A stretch of 33,492 nt of DNA from Phycisphaerae bacterium (GTDB lineage Bacteria > Planctomycetota > Phycisphaerae > Sedimentisphaerales > Anaerobacaceae): positions 1-33,492 of the forward strand of contig JADHXR010000088.1 of the NCBI GenBank assembly GCA_016782865.1, written 5' to 3'. Shown here piece after piece: positions 8,777-15,868 of the stretch. Within the stretch, counting starts at the first letter, position 1. Each line of letters begins with the position of its first letter. The translations under genes were made by a program, and so were the position numbers. The notes beneath the pieces are model-generated. The model was not told the DNA's origin and did no database searches. It saw only the letters and a program-made list of their open reading frames with translations.

Positions 8777-8911
8777 ATGGGCACGGCAGAAAAGAAAAGC
8801 TTCAGAATCCAAATCATCGTAGCTCTTATTGGCGTGGCAGGCCCGTTTTTGACCGTCCGCGAGTGTTTCTTTGTCATTGATGTTATCTCGAATGAAGGAG
8901 TCTTAAGATGA
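8777..8911 (+). CDS. Small single-pass membrane peptide coupled to LRR gene
   Basis: 44 aa. The ATG is preceded by GGGAGGT (8764-8770) at 6-nt spacing, the best ribosome site in this region, and by an in-frame TGA immediately upstream, which fixes the start. The peptide begins with a short basic segment (AEKKSFR), then a hydrophobic segment at about residues 10-27 (IQIIVALIGVAGPFLTV), then a short tail. Its TGA overlaps the ATG of the LRR gene in an ATGA arrangement (8908-8911), implying translational coupling. No family is recognised. It could be a membrane anchor or partner of the exported LRR protein, or a leader peptide that controls its translation. Confidence 0.5.
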   Translation: MGTAEKKSFRIQIIVALIGVAGPFLTVRECFFVIDVISNEGVLR

Positions 8912-10410
8912 GAAGAACTTCATTGCCCAGTACGACAATGTCTCTAATCCTTGTTTTTTCGATTACTTCTTTTGGCGAACGTGTGGATTTCCGTGACTAT
9001 AGTCTGAAAGATGTTGTGGAAAAGATACTAGGCACTTCAAATCCTACTACTTCAGAAATGTTGAGACTAACGAAACTTGAAGCAAAGAATAGCGGAATTG
9101 TCGATCTAACAGGGCTGGAGCATGCTAAGAATCTGAACCACTTGAATCTCTGGAATAATCAAATCACGAGCCTCACGCCTTTGTCAAAGTTGACTAAACT
9201 CAAGGAGTTGTGGCTTTCGGGAAACGATATTTCAGACATTTCAGCATTATCAGAACTAAGGAATCTCGACAGACTGTTCCTATTCAATAATCAGATTAGA
9301 GACATTTCCGCTGTTTCAGGAATGAAACAGTTGACCGGATTATCGCTATACTCCAATCAGATTAGTGATCTGGCCCCAGTGTCAGGATTGAGCAATCTAC
9401 AATTCCTGTGGCTTGGAGGCAATCAAATCAGTGATGTTTTTCCGCTATCCTCTTTGAAGAACCTTCCGAAGCTTTCACTTTACAGAAACCAGATATCAGA
9501 CATCTTCCCGTTGTCATCACTCACACAGCTTGATTTTCTGGAACTCCAGTTCAATCAAGTTGATGACATCACTGCTTTGGCCTCGATGAAGGACATGGAG
9601 TTGCTCTGGATTTCAAATAATAATGTTGACGACATATCGTCGCTGGCAGAAATGACTAGTTTAAGAGTTCTGAAGATCAACGACAATCACATCACAGATA
9701 TTTCCTCTCTATCCGAGATGACAAGGCTCTCGACTCTTCATCTTCACCAAAACGGCATTTCGAGTATATCGGTACTGGCATCAATGCAGAATATGTCAGA
9801 CCTGACAATGCATGACAATCATATCAGCGACATCTCTGCCTTGTCCCGTTTGGCAAGGCTCAAGGCCGTAACATTTAATGGCAATCCAGTTAAGCACTTC
9901 TATGAGTCTTTTCCTACGCTCCACAGGGCCAAAGTCCAGTGTGATGCTATTCAATGTGCTGCATTCTCCAAAGCGGAGAGGGAAGGCACTGGAGCTATTA
10001 CGCTGCCACAAAAAACCACCAGTATCACTCTGACTCAAGGCAGCGTATCCATAGTCATCCGGCCACAGGAAGAACCAGTTCCGCTGCCTTTGGGCAGATA
10101 TGATGTTGCCAGTTGGACAATTGACTCCAAAGAGGCCAACGGCAATTCCTGGCAATTGAAAGTAATGCCTTTCCGGAAGCAAGTTATCGTCACAGAAAAG
10201 GAGACTGCTGTCGAGTTTGACGATCGGATCACAAGCACACTCGCTGTCACAAGAACCTCATCGGGCTTTAGCTTCAAGCATGTTATTGCAGATGGAAGTG
10301 GCGGGAAAGCATACGTATATCTCAACGGATCACGACCACAACCGCCAAAACTTAGGGTCTGGAATGAAAGCCAGGCATATAACAAGACTTTTGCCTTCAA
10401 GTATGGGTGA
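8908..10410 (+). CDS. Secreted leucine-rich-repeat protein (internalin-like LRR)
   Basis: 500 aa with an N-terminal signal peptide (hydrophobic 11-22, MSLILVFSITSF). Residues about 60-335 contain roughly twelve 22-residue LRRs of the LRR_4/internalin type, with the repeated signature L-x-L-x-x-N-x-I-S-D-I. The asparagine ladder is intact and the repeats are close in sequence, suggesting recent tandem expansion. The repeats end in a capping-like segment (NPVKHFYESFPTLHRAKVQCDA), followed by a beta-rich C-terminal domain (about 360-500) that I do not recognise. Likely exported and used for protein-protein contact at the surface or in the periplasm; no anchor is visible. The ribosome site is AAGGAG (8895-8900), 7 nt before the ATG. 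The ATG overlaps the stop of the 44-aa peptide. Confidence 0.85.
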   Translation: MRRTSLPSTTMSLILVFSITSFGERVDFRDYSLKDVVEKILGTSNPTTSEMLRLTKLEAKNSGIVDLTGLEHAKNLNHLNLWNNQITSLTPLSKLTKLKELWLSGNDISDISALSELRNLDRLFLFNNQIRDISAVSGMKQLTGLSLYSNQISDLAPVSGLSNLQFLWLGGNQISDVFPLSSLKNLPKLSLYRNQISDIFPLSSLTQLDFLELQFNQVDDITALASMKDMELLWISNNNVDDISSLAEMTSLRVLKINDNHITDISSLSEMTRLSTLHLHQNGISSISVLASMQNMSDLTMHDNHISDISALSRLARLKAVTFNGNPVKHFYESFPTLHRAKVQCDAIQCAAFSKAEREGTGAITLPQKTTSITLTQGSVSIVIRPQEEPVPLPLGRYDVASWTIDSKEANGNSWQLKVMPFRKQVIVTEKETAVEFDDRITSTLAVTRTSSGFSFKHVIADGSGGKAYVYLNGSRPQPPKLRVWNESQAYNKTFAFKYG

Positions 10411-10424
10411 GGAGGCACCTGTTC

Positions 10425-10470
10425 GCTCTTGTGGCAAGAGCCTTCAAATGTGCAGGGGCCTTTCAAGGCC
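10425..10470 (+). terminator. Tandem hairpins after LRR gene
   Basis: Two perfect hairpins start 15 nt after the LRR stop: GCTCTTG/CAAGAGC with a 3-nt loop (10425-10441) and GGCCTT/AAGGCC with a 2-nt loop (10457-10470). Neither has a U tract, so they would be factor-dependent terminators or 3'-end stabilisers at best. Confidence 0.35.
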
Positions 10471-10548
10471 ACAGCAGATATACCTGGGCCATTTGAGATG
10501 AACTACCGGCCCAGCAAAGAGGTTGATGTGCCAACCTCACGATAGTCA

Positions 10549-10686
10549 ATGATCACTTTGCTTTCCGAGATTCGGGGAAAGGAGAAGAAGACGGGACATC
10601 TGCCGTTCGTGCCCCCCAGAACAAGGAAACCACTGGCCAAGATGGGCTTAATAATACTGGCGGTTCTGATAGTAGTGGTTCTTTAG
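10549..10686 (+). CDS. Possible 45-aa peptide with C-terminal membrane segment
   Basis: ATG to TAG, 45 codons, basic and proline-containing first half (EIRGKEKKTGHLPFVPPRT) and a hydrophobic tail (MGLIILAVLIVVVL). No ribosome site is visible before the ATG, and the ORF runs to within 3 bp of the remnant ORF on the other strand. It may be chance. I list it because tail-anchored peptides are compact and easily missed. Confidence 0.2.
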   Translation: MITLLSEIRGKEKKTGHLPFVPPRTRKPLAKMGLIILAVLIVVVL

Positions 10687-11024
10687 GCCTTAATTAAGAA
10701 TTTGATAGCCTGTCTTATATGCTCCGGCAATTCGGGCCAAGCAGCTACGATCTCAGCAAGTTCAGCCGGTAGGTTCTGGGTATCAACTTCACCCTCTTTT
10801 CGGGATTCAGGTGTCAACTGGGGTGTCAACGGGGTTTTGGAGGTTTCGCAAGTCTTTGTTTTATCTGGACTTGTGTTTTTACTGCAACGGATTTCTAATC
10901 CGTAGGTCCCAGCTTCGAGTCCTGCCGGGCGTGTTTTTGTAAGGTCTTCTATCCAGCTAAAGTCTTGCTTTGGTATCGCCTGATACAGATTTTCTCTTTT
11001 CCCTTCTATCCTATACCCACACAA
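10683..11024 (-). pseudogene. C-terminal ORF remnant running antisense across a tRNA-Arg half
   Basis: 113 codons. The middle reads 'RPAGLEAGTYGLEIRCS', which is the antisense translation of a tRNA-Arg anticodon/T-arm region and is often seen at the ends of integrase-type ORFs. The C-terminus 'LPAELAEIVAAWPELPEHIR' resembles tails found after planctomycete integrases and related mobile genes. Only about 30 residues precede the tRNA-derived part and no recombinase catalytic motif (R..H-x-x-R..Y) is present, so at most this is the last part of a lost element gene. Interpretation inferred; it could also be a spurious ORF. Confidence 0.35.
10887..10932 (+). other. 3' half of a tRNA-Arg(TCT) gene (probable att scar)
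   Basis: A perfect 5-bp anticodon stem (ACGGA/TCCGT) encloses the 7-nt loop TTTCTAA with anticodon TCT at 10894-10896. A 5-nt variable region, a T loop (TTCGAGT, 10914-10920) and an acceptor-like CGGGCGT follow. The T stem keeps only 3 of 5 pairs, and no matching 5' acceptor or D arm exists upstream, so it is not a functional tRNA. Partial tRNA 3' ends like this are typical attachment-site footprints of integrative elements. Confidence 0.5.
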
Positions 11025-11129
11025 AAAGTGGTATGTTTCCGTTGGCGAAATGGTTTCTATGTGTGCTTTGTTCGCAAATTTCGAATTTTCGCAATAAATT
11101 CCCCATTTTCTGTGGATATTAATAATGAT

Positions 11130-11150
11130 TTATTCGATAATATCGAATAA
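11130..11150. promoter_or_regulatory. Palindromic operator abutting the AbiEi start codon
   Basis: Perfect inverted repeat: TTATTCGATA (11130-11139), central A, TATCGAATAA (11141-11150). The last base is the A of the ATG at 11150. AbiEi antitoxins are known to bind inverted repeats in their own promoter, so this is the expected autoregulatory site; its overlap with the start codon is unusual. Confidence 0.6.
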
Positions 11151-11974
11151 TGGCACAAGTAAATCCATCTGGAGCAACACCGGCATTACAGCTAGTCCAA
11201 CGGCTGGCAGCAGAGGGTTTCCGCATCTTCTCAACGGAGGATGTCCGTAAGATTGCCCCGGAGGTAGGGCTCTCGAAGGGATATGTGCTACAGGCTCTCC
11301 ATCATCTGGCACGGACAGGGTGGCTGGTACGTTTACGAAAGGGCCTGTACACCCTTTCCTCTACTATTCCAGGCGTATCACCTGCTCATGAGTTTGAAGT
11401 GGGCATGGCCCTGGTGGACCCTGCAGCGATCAGTCACTTCTCTGCCATGCATCACTATGAATTAACCGATCAAATACCGCACCAGGTGTTTATCACGACC
11501 ACATCGGGCCAGTGGATACCGCGTGGGGGAAAAGACAGCGGAACCGGATACCGCGTCGGTGATACTGTATATCAATTTATTCGCATCAAGCCGGAGCGGT
11601 TCTTTGGGACTGATACGGTATGGGTAGACCAATCGCGTGTCACGTTCACAGATATGGCTCGAACATTGGTCGATGGACTCATGATGCCACAATACTGTGG
11701 CGGTATTGCGGAAGTGTTGCATGGATTCCAAGTGGCACGAGATCGACTCAGCCTGGATCAGATTATCGATTATGCGTTGCGACTCGATAGTGCCACTGCC
11801 AAGCGACTAGGCTGGATACTGGAGCATACAGGCCTTGAACCTTCCACGCTGACAGCACTAGAACAGGTAAAGGTAACGGGATACAGCAAACTCGATCCGA
11901 CCGGGCCGCGTGATGGGCCATATAATCGACATTGGATGATTCAGGAAAATCTAAGCGGAAAGGTTCACCCGTGA
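11150..11974 (+). CDS. AbiEi-type antitoxin / transcriptional regulator
   Basis: 274 aa. The N-terminal winged helix-turn-helix (about 25-66: FSTEDVRKIAPEVGLSKGYV ... GWLVRLRKGLYTL) and the following AbiEi-like domain (FEVGMALVDPAAISHFSAMH, IPHQVFITTTSG, then 'VTFTDMARTLVDGL') are diagnostic of the antitoxin of AbiE type IV toxin-antitoxin/abortive infection systems. The partner toxin gene follows with a 4-bp GTGA overlap. The palindrome directly before the ATG replaces any Shine-Dalgarno site, and the frame is closed upstream by TAA at 11138, so the start at 11150 is fixed unless translation begins far inside. Function known for the family: it represses its own operon and neutralises the nucleotidyltransferase toxin. 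Confidence 0.85.
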   Translation: MAQVNPSGATPALQLVQRLAAEGFRIFSTEDVRKIAPEVGLSKGYVLQALHHLARTGWLVRLRKGLYTLSSTIPGVSPAHEFEVGMALVDPAAISHFSAMHHYELTDQIPHQVFITTTSGQWIPRGGKDSGTGYRVGDTVYQFIRIKPERFFGTDTVWVDQSRVTFTDMARTLVDGLMMPQYCGGIAEVLHGFQVARDRLSLDQIIDYALRLDSATAKRLGWILEHTGLEPSTLTALEQVKVTGYSKLDPTGPRDGPYNRHWMIQENLSGKVHP

Positions 11975-12843
11975 GGCCCCTACGCACACGCCTGGAACAG
12001 GCAAGAAGAGATACTGGCATGGGCTGGGCAGTGTTGGAACGCGACTATTTGCTGTCTTGGATTCTCGCTGCTATCGGCAATCACAAGCCGCTGTGTGAAA
12101 CATTAGCTTTCAAGGGCGGAACTGCCCTAAAGAAATGCTACTTCGGGAACTATCGGTTTTCTGAAGACCTGGATTTCTCAGGTCTGCCAGGAGTACCTTT
12201 GGGCCAGGAAATGGAGACTGCAATTAGCACCGTATGTCGGGATGCAGCCAAGATGGTCGATGAGTATGCTCCGGTGCAGATTCAGTGGGAGCGTTACACG
12301 GAGAAGGACCCGCACCCTGGTGGCCAAGAAGCTTTTGCCATTAGGGCACAATTGCCTTGGCAAAGACGACCTCAGACTCGGGTACTCGTAGAGATCGCTG
12401 TGGACGAAAAGGTATTATGTACCCCTTGTCGTCGGGCAGTGATTCACGACTACGGAGAGCCTATTGAAGTGGAATTGCAGGTTTACACCCTTGAAGAGAT
12501 TATCGCAGAAAAGCTACGGGCTATTCTCCAGCACCAGGAGAAGCTCGAAGAACGCGGGTGGGCCAGATCACGGGCACGGGATTACTATGACATTTGGCGT
12601 ATTCTGGGTGCCTACAAAGACCGCTTGAATTTGAGCGGATTCACACCGCTGCTTAGAGAGAAATGCCAGGTTCGTGATGTGGACTTTCAAGTTGCAGATG
12701 ATTTCTTCGATATGAAGATGCTGGCCTACGTTGAGAGGACATGGGACGAGTGGCTGGGCAATATAGTTCCACAGCTACCAACCTTTGAAACGGTGACTAG
12801 TCAGCTTCATCCTCAAATTGTAAACATGCTTAAGAACGACTGA
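11971..12843 (+). CDS. AbiEii/AbiGii nucleotidyltransferase toxin
   Basis: 290 aa from the GTG at 11971. The nucleotidyltransferase core is clear: FKGGTALKK (about 47-55), S-E-D-L-D-F (64-69), VLVEIAVDE as the third catalytic strand, then VYTLEEIIAEKLRAIL and RARDYYDIWRIL, the C-terminal motifs of AbiEii (DUF1814). Family knowledge: the toxin transfers nucleotides, in studied relatives to tRNA acceptor ends, stopping growth upon phage infection. Start choice: an in-frame ATG exists at 11932, inside the antitoxin gene, but the GTG forms a GTGA overlap with the antitoxin stop (11971-11974) and has GGAAAGG 7 nt upstream, so 11971 is preferred. The 235-bp gap after it holds nothing I can support. 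Confidence 0.88.
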   Translation: MRPLRTRLEQARRDTGMGWAVLERDYLLSWILAAIGNHKPLCETLAFKGGTALKKCYFGNYRFSEDLDFSGLPGVPLGQEMETAISTVCRDAAKMVDEYAPVQIQWERYTEKDPHPGGQEAFAIRAQLPWQRRPQTRVLVEIAVDEKVLCTPCRRAVIHDYGEPIEVELQVYTLEEIIAEKLRAILQHQEKLEERGWARSRARDYYDIWRILGAYKDRLNLSGFTPLLREKCQVRDVDFQVADDFFDMKMLAYVERTWDEWLGNIVPQLPTFETVTSQLHPQIVNMLKND

Positions 12844-13078
12844 GCGGGGGTGTGCGAGGTATGCACGATGATGGAAAGTCGGTAGATTAAAGGTTGATGC
12901 CAGGACAACGAGCATCTCAAACTCAGCATCTTCAATTTGCACTACTCAAGCCCGGCAGCGTCAGCGCAGTGCTTGCAAGGCATATGACAGCTAAGGACCA
13001 TGCGCGCAGTAGCTGCGGTCGAATAGCTGAAAACTTGCGTCCTCTTTGCCCACAGATTCTTATGGAGGATGCGTCCTC

Positions 13079-13309
13079 TCAAAAGATGTAGTACGTGAAG
13101 AAGATAAGGGCCAAATCGGCCAGCGCCCATAGTTTCAGGTTGAGCCACCATCGGCGTTTCTTTACGCCTTGATAGATGTAATCGTTCGGGATCAACAGCA
13201 CCAGAATTCCTATCAGAACAAACAAGACGAGAAAGACGTTCTTGGCGGCGCCGATCGACAGACCGCTCAGCCATTCGAAATTGAGAACATACTTTACAAC
13301 TTTGAGCAT
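13079..13309 (-). CDS. Small two-helix membrane protein
   Basis: 76 aa with two predicted membrane helices: about 23-42 (AAKNVFLVLFVLIGILVLLI) and about 59-75 (LWALADLALIFFTYYIF), separated by a short loop containing NDYIYQGVKKRRWWLNLKLW. The aromatic/basic loop and tight layout look conserved rather than random, and I associate this kind of protein with planctomycete genomes, but I cannot name a family. A weak ribosome site (AGGAT) precedes the ATG. It lies 66 bp downstream of the 723-aa gene on the same strand, with a small hairpin between them, so it may share its transcript. Confidence 0.6.
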   Translation of the reverse strand: MLKVVKYVLNFEWLSGLSIGAAKNVFLVLFVLIGILVLLIPNDYIYQGVKKRRWWLNLKLWALADLALIFFTYYIF

Positions 13310-13339
13310 TTCGATCTAATCCTAACTCATGCCAAAATT

Positions 13340-13361
13340 CGGCTTTCGCTCCGCCAAGCCG
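13340..13361 (-). terminator. Weak hairpin between two leftward genes
   Basis: CGGCTT/AAGCCG, 6-bp arms with a 10-nt loop, followed on the minus strand by AATTTT. It lies between the 723-aa gene and the small membrane protein and may attenuate transcription. Weak. Confidence 0.25.
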
Positions 13362-13375
13362 TGACATGTTGACAT

Positions 13376-15547
13376 CTATTTAATTGCCTCCAAATACCTC
13401 CCAAGCCAATAGGGCAGAAGGAAGATATCGCCGCTGTACTCGCGATGCCCGCCGCTGCCGCCGTCCAGGCGAAAGGCGTTGCCGTTGTACTTGCTCATGG
13501 GACGTTCATCGGGCGGCAGGACCTCTCTTGTGGTTTGATCGCGGAAATCCGGCTCTGCGAACTCCAAATCCTTGCGATGGCTATTGGCCACAGACCAACT
13601 GATCGTATCCAGCGGGAATTCCTTCAGGCTCCAAATAGTCTGCTCCAGATCAAATTCGTCCGCCCCGGTCATGGCATAAATCAGGTTCCACAAAGGATTC
13701 TTCTCGGGCCTCTCGACTTCCCAGTGGTCCATGATCGCGCGGCGGTATTTCTCTCGCAGTTCATCCGTGAAGGCATATTTGTACAAATTCCAATAAGACA
13801 AAAAGGCCAGCTCATCGTCGGAATGATTCCATTCGGTCGTCAGGTCTATGCCGGGGACCCGGCCTATTCTGGACATTGGGATCATGATATTGTCCAGATA
13901 GCCGTGCTTTTCAAACAGCTCGAAGGCCTTGTCTTTGTAGATTTTCTTGCCCGTAAAGTGATACGCCGTCTGTAGGAATGCGATGATCTCAATAGAGTTG
14001 AGCCTGCGGTCGCCCACCTGTTTGGGAAATCCGTTGACGTAATCAGGATTCCATTTGCCCCAGAGCGTGGGTTTGCCGTCATAGTCGATAAGGTACCAGT
14101 CGTTTCGCACGATATGGTCCATGATGTCGTCCATCAGAGTGACCGCCCGGTCGCGCCATTTCCCGTCGGGAATTTCTTCGGCAAAAATGCTGTACACGTA
14201 AAAGTGCCCCACTATCTCATCGCTGCTGGTGGTCGCCTTCCAGGTCCAGTTCGGATCGGCCGCGGGCTGCCAGCGGGATTTGTCCGACAGTTGATAGCCC
14301 GCGCGTTCGAAAGACCGCGACGGATGACCTTTCATGTGATTGACATGGGACAAACGCTCCATCGCCTCGAAGGACTCATAGCAATTCTGCAAGGCGTCCC
14401 GCGACTTAGTGACAGCGTAACGGTAAAGCTCGCCGGCCAGATACATCGCCGTCCATAAGCCGTCGTTATCACTGTCAAAAAGTGTCCCCGTAGATAAATC
14501 ACCCGGCTTGCTCATGGCAAGCCCGCTGTTAAAGCCATGCCGGATGTGACGGCTTCGCGTGAGCCTGTCAAAATGCACCGCCTTCTGTTGAAGCGTCATT
14601 CTTCTAAAGCGAATGATGCTCAATCCACTGCTGCTGAGAACCAGCACCGAATTGCCGGGACCTTTCGAAATGTCGATAACATCGTCATCCACAAGCCAGC
14701 GCTTCGAGGCGTAATAGTCGATCCGACCTTCGGGCTGCAGAGCGAAGGCCCCTTTCGGCGTCCCGAACCACACAGCCTTGCCGACCTGTATGACGCAACG
14801 TATGTCGATCCAGGGCAATTTTCTTTGCACGCCGGATCGTTGGCGAAATGAACCGGCATCCAGTTCGATGTAACCGTCCCGAATACCGACGACAAGAATC
14901 CGGTTGTTGTTTGTCAATCCTAAACAAGTCAGATTCTCACCCTCGAAGATTCTTCTGCACTTCTTGCCGCTAACGTAACAACATATCTGGTTATCGAACA
15001 GAATGAAAAACCGGCTGCGCCTGCGGTCAAACAATAGTCGCCTGGCCTGAGTCTGAGCCGCTTTCACTGCCTCGAGGCCTTTGGCCTTGCTGAAATAAGC
15101 CAGAGTGCCTTCACCGGCCAGTAGAAAATCAAAGTCACGTCCCATCTCAAACAAACCGGCATCGGGCATCTTGTGAGGCGCATAGATCTTGCCCGCCCAT
15201 GCATTGCTCAGGACAGCCTTGTCGGTCAGGTAAATAAATTGATCGCGATAGGTCTCCATGCTTTTTACCTGCATGTCCCGAATGGGCCTGTACAGGTGGT
15301 CCGGCACCAGCTCTCGGTTGTGAACGCCGAGCAGCCCCTTGTCCGACAACACAAGGATGCGGCCATTTCTATCCGAGCGTACAGCCGACAACTCGGCACC
15401 GGCCAGCTCCTCGCAAAGAGGTATCTTCTCTGCAAAATCCTGCAAGAATGGACGGTCGTCGTAAGATTGTGAAACGTCTCTTGAAAAGGCTGAGGGAGCG
15501 GTTATGAACACACTGCAGATCGCCGCGAAAAGGATATTTGTCCTCAT
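13376..15547 (-). CDS. Secreted protein: N-terminal beta-propeller-like region fused to alpha/alpha-toroid domain
   Basis: 723 aa from the ATG at 15547. The start is chosen because a signal peptide (MRTNILFAAICSVFITAPSA) begins there; the open frame continues 100 codons upstream, but those codons lie in a mobile-element footprint and are low in plausibility. Residues about 50-330 contain repeated strand motifs of the sensor/propeller kind (VRSDRNGRILVLSDKGLLGV, VWFGTPKGAFALQ). From about 355 a helical toroid begins (TLFDSDNDGLWTAMYLAGEL, YRYAVTKSRDALQNCYESFE), as in six-hairpin glycosidase-like folds; the end is rich in Trp/Tyr and Asp. Probably periplasmic, acting on or sensing carbohydrate, but no catalytic residue can be assigned. 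Its upstream neighbour on the same strand is a secreted phosphoesterase. Confidence 0.75.
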   Translation of the reverse strand: MRTNILFAAICSVFITAPSAFSRDVSQSYDDRPFLQDFAEKIPLCEELAGAELSAVRSDRNGRILVLSDKGLLGVHNRELVPDHLYRPIRDMQVKSMETYRDQFIYLTDKAVLSNAWAGKIYAPHKMPDAGLFEMGRDFDFLLAGEGTLAYFSKAKGLEAVKAAQTQARRLLFDRRRSRFFILFDNQICCYVSGKKCRRIFEGENLTCLGLTNNNRILVVGIRDGYIELDAGSFRQRSGVQRKLPWIDIRCVIQVGKAVWFGTPKGAFALQPEGRIDYYASKRWLVDDDVIDISKGPGNSVLVLSSSGLSIIRFRRMTLQQKAVHFDRLTRSRHIRHGFNSGLAMSKPGDLSTGTLFDSDNDGLWTAMYLAGELYRYAVTKSRDALQNCYESFEAMERLSHVNHMKGHPSRSFERAGYQLSDKSRWQPAADPNWTWKATTSSDEIVGHFYVYSIFAEEIPDGKWRDRAVTLMDDIMDHIVRNDWYLIDYDGKPTLWGKWNPDYVNGFPKQVGDRRLNSIEIIAFLQTAYHFTGKKIYKDKAFELFEKHGYLDNIMIPMSRIGRVPGIDLTTEWNHSDDELAFLSYWNLYKYAFTDELREKYRRAIMDHWEVERPEKNPLWNLIYAMTGADEFDLEQTIWSLKEFPLDTISWSVANSHRKDLEFAEPDFRDQTTREVLPPDERPMSKYNGNAFRLDGGSGGHREYSGDIFLLPYWLGRYLEAIK

Positions 15548-15579
15548 GTTATCGGTGTTTCCTAAATCAATTACTCTAT

Positions 15580-15743
15580 TAGGCTTTGTCAGAAAACTCC
15601 ATCGTCGGCCCGAGAGCGAGCGTTTTTTCGTCTGGCAAGGACGGCGAAGCAGGCGATATTGGCTGTATCGTCGATGGAGCCGGACATCGTCCAGACGGAA
15701 AACAAGCCGCTCGAAGCCAGATCGAGTTTTCAGACACAGCCTA
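15580..15743. mobile_element. 164-bp MITE-like foldback element
   Basis: The ends are 24-bp terminal inverted repeats matching at 21 positions: left TAGGCTTTGTCAGAAAACTC (15580 on), right end reading inward on the other strand TAGGCTGTGTCTGAAAACTC (from 15743). Interior sequence also folds back imperfectly (for example CGTCTGG on both arms). There is no transposase. Both ends carry a TA dinucleotide, compatible with a TA target duplication, which would suit IS630/Tc1-like mobilisation, but this is inferred. It lies 33 bp upstream of the ATG of the 723-aa gene. Confidence 0.6.
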
Positions 15744-15868
15744 CCAATGGGACTGCTACAACAAGCCCTCGGAAACATTGTAGGGGCGGCGGCAGAACAT
15801 TCAAGGAAAATTCGAGATGGCGTGATTGCGCAAGTCGGCCTGCCCAAACACTTGCATTGATCAATACA

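Noticed and set aside
8634..8822. 62-codon rightward ORF (GTG start) overlapping the 44-aa peptide.
   Set aside because: Arg/Ser-rich composition typical of chance frames; the 44-aa frame has the strong ribosome site.
12897..13091. 64-codon ORF with AAAGG before its ATG in the gap after the AbiEii gene.
   Set aside because: Low-complexity composition, no recognisable domain, and it runs into the small membrane gene on the other strand.
15548..15847. A 100-codon N-terminal extension of the 723-aa protein.
   Set aside because: It covers a MITE-like element, has no family resemblance, and a clear signal peptide starts at 15547.
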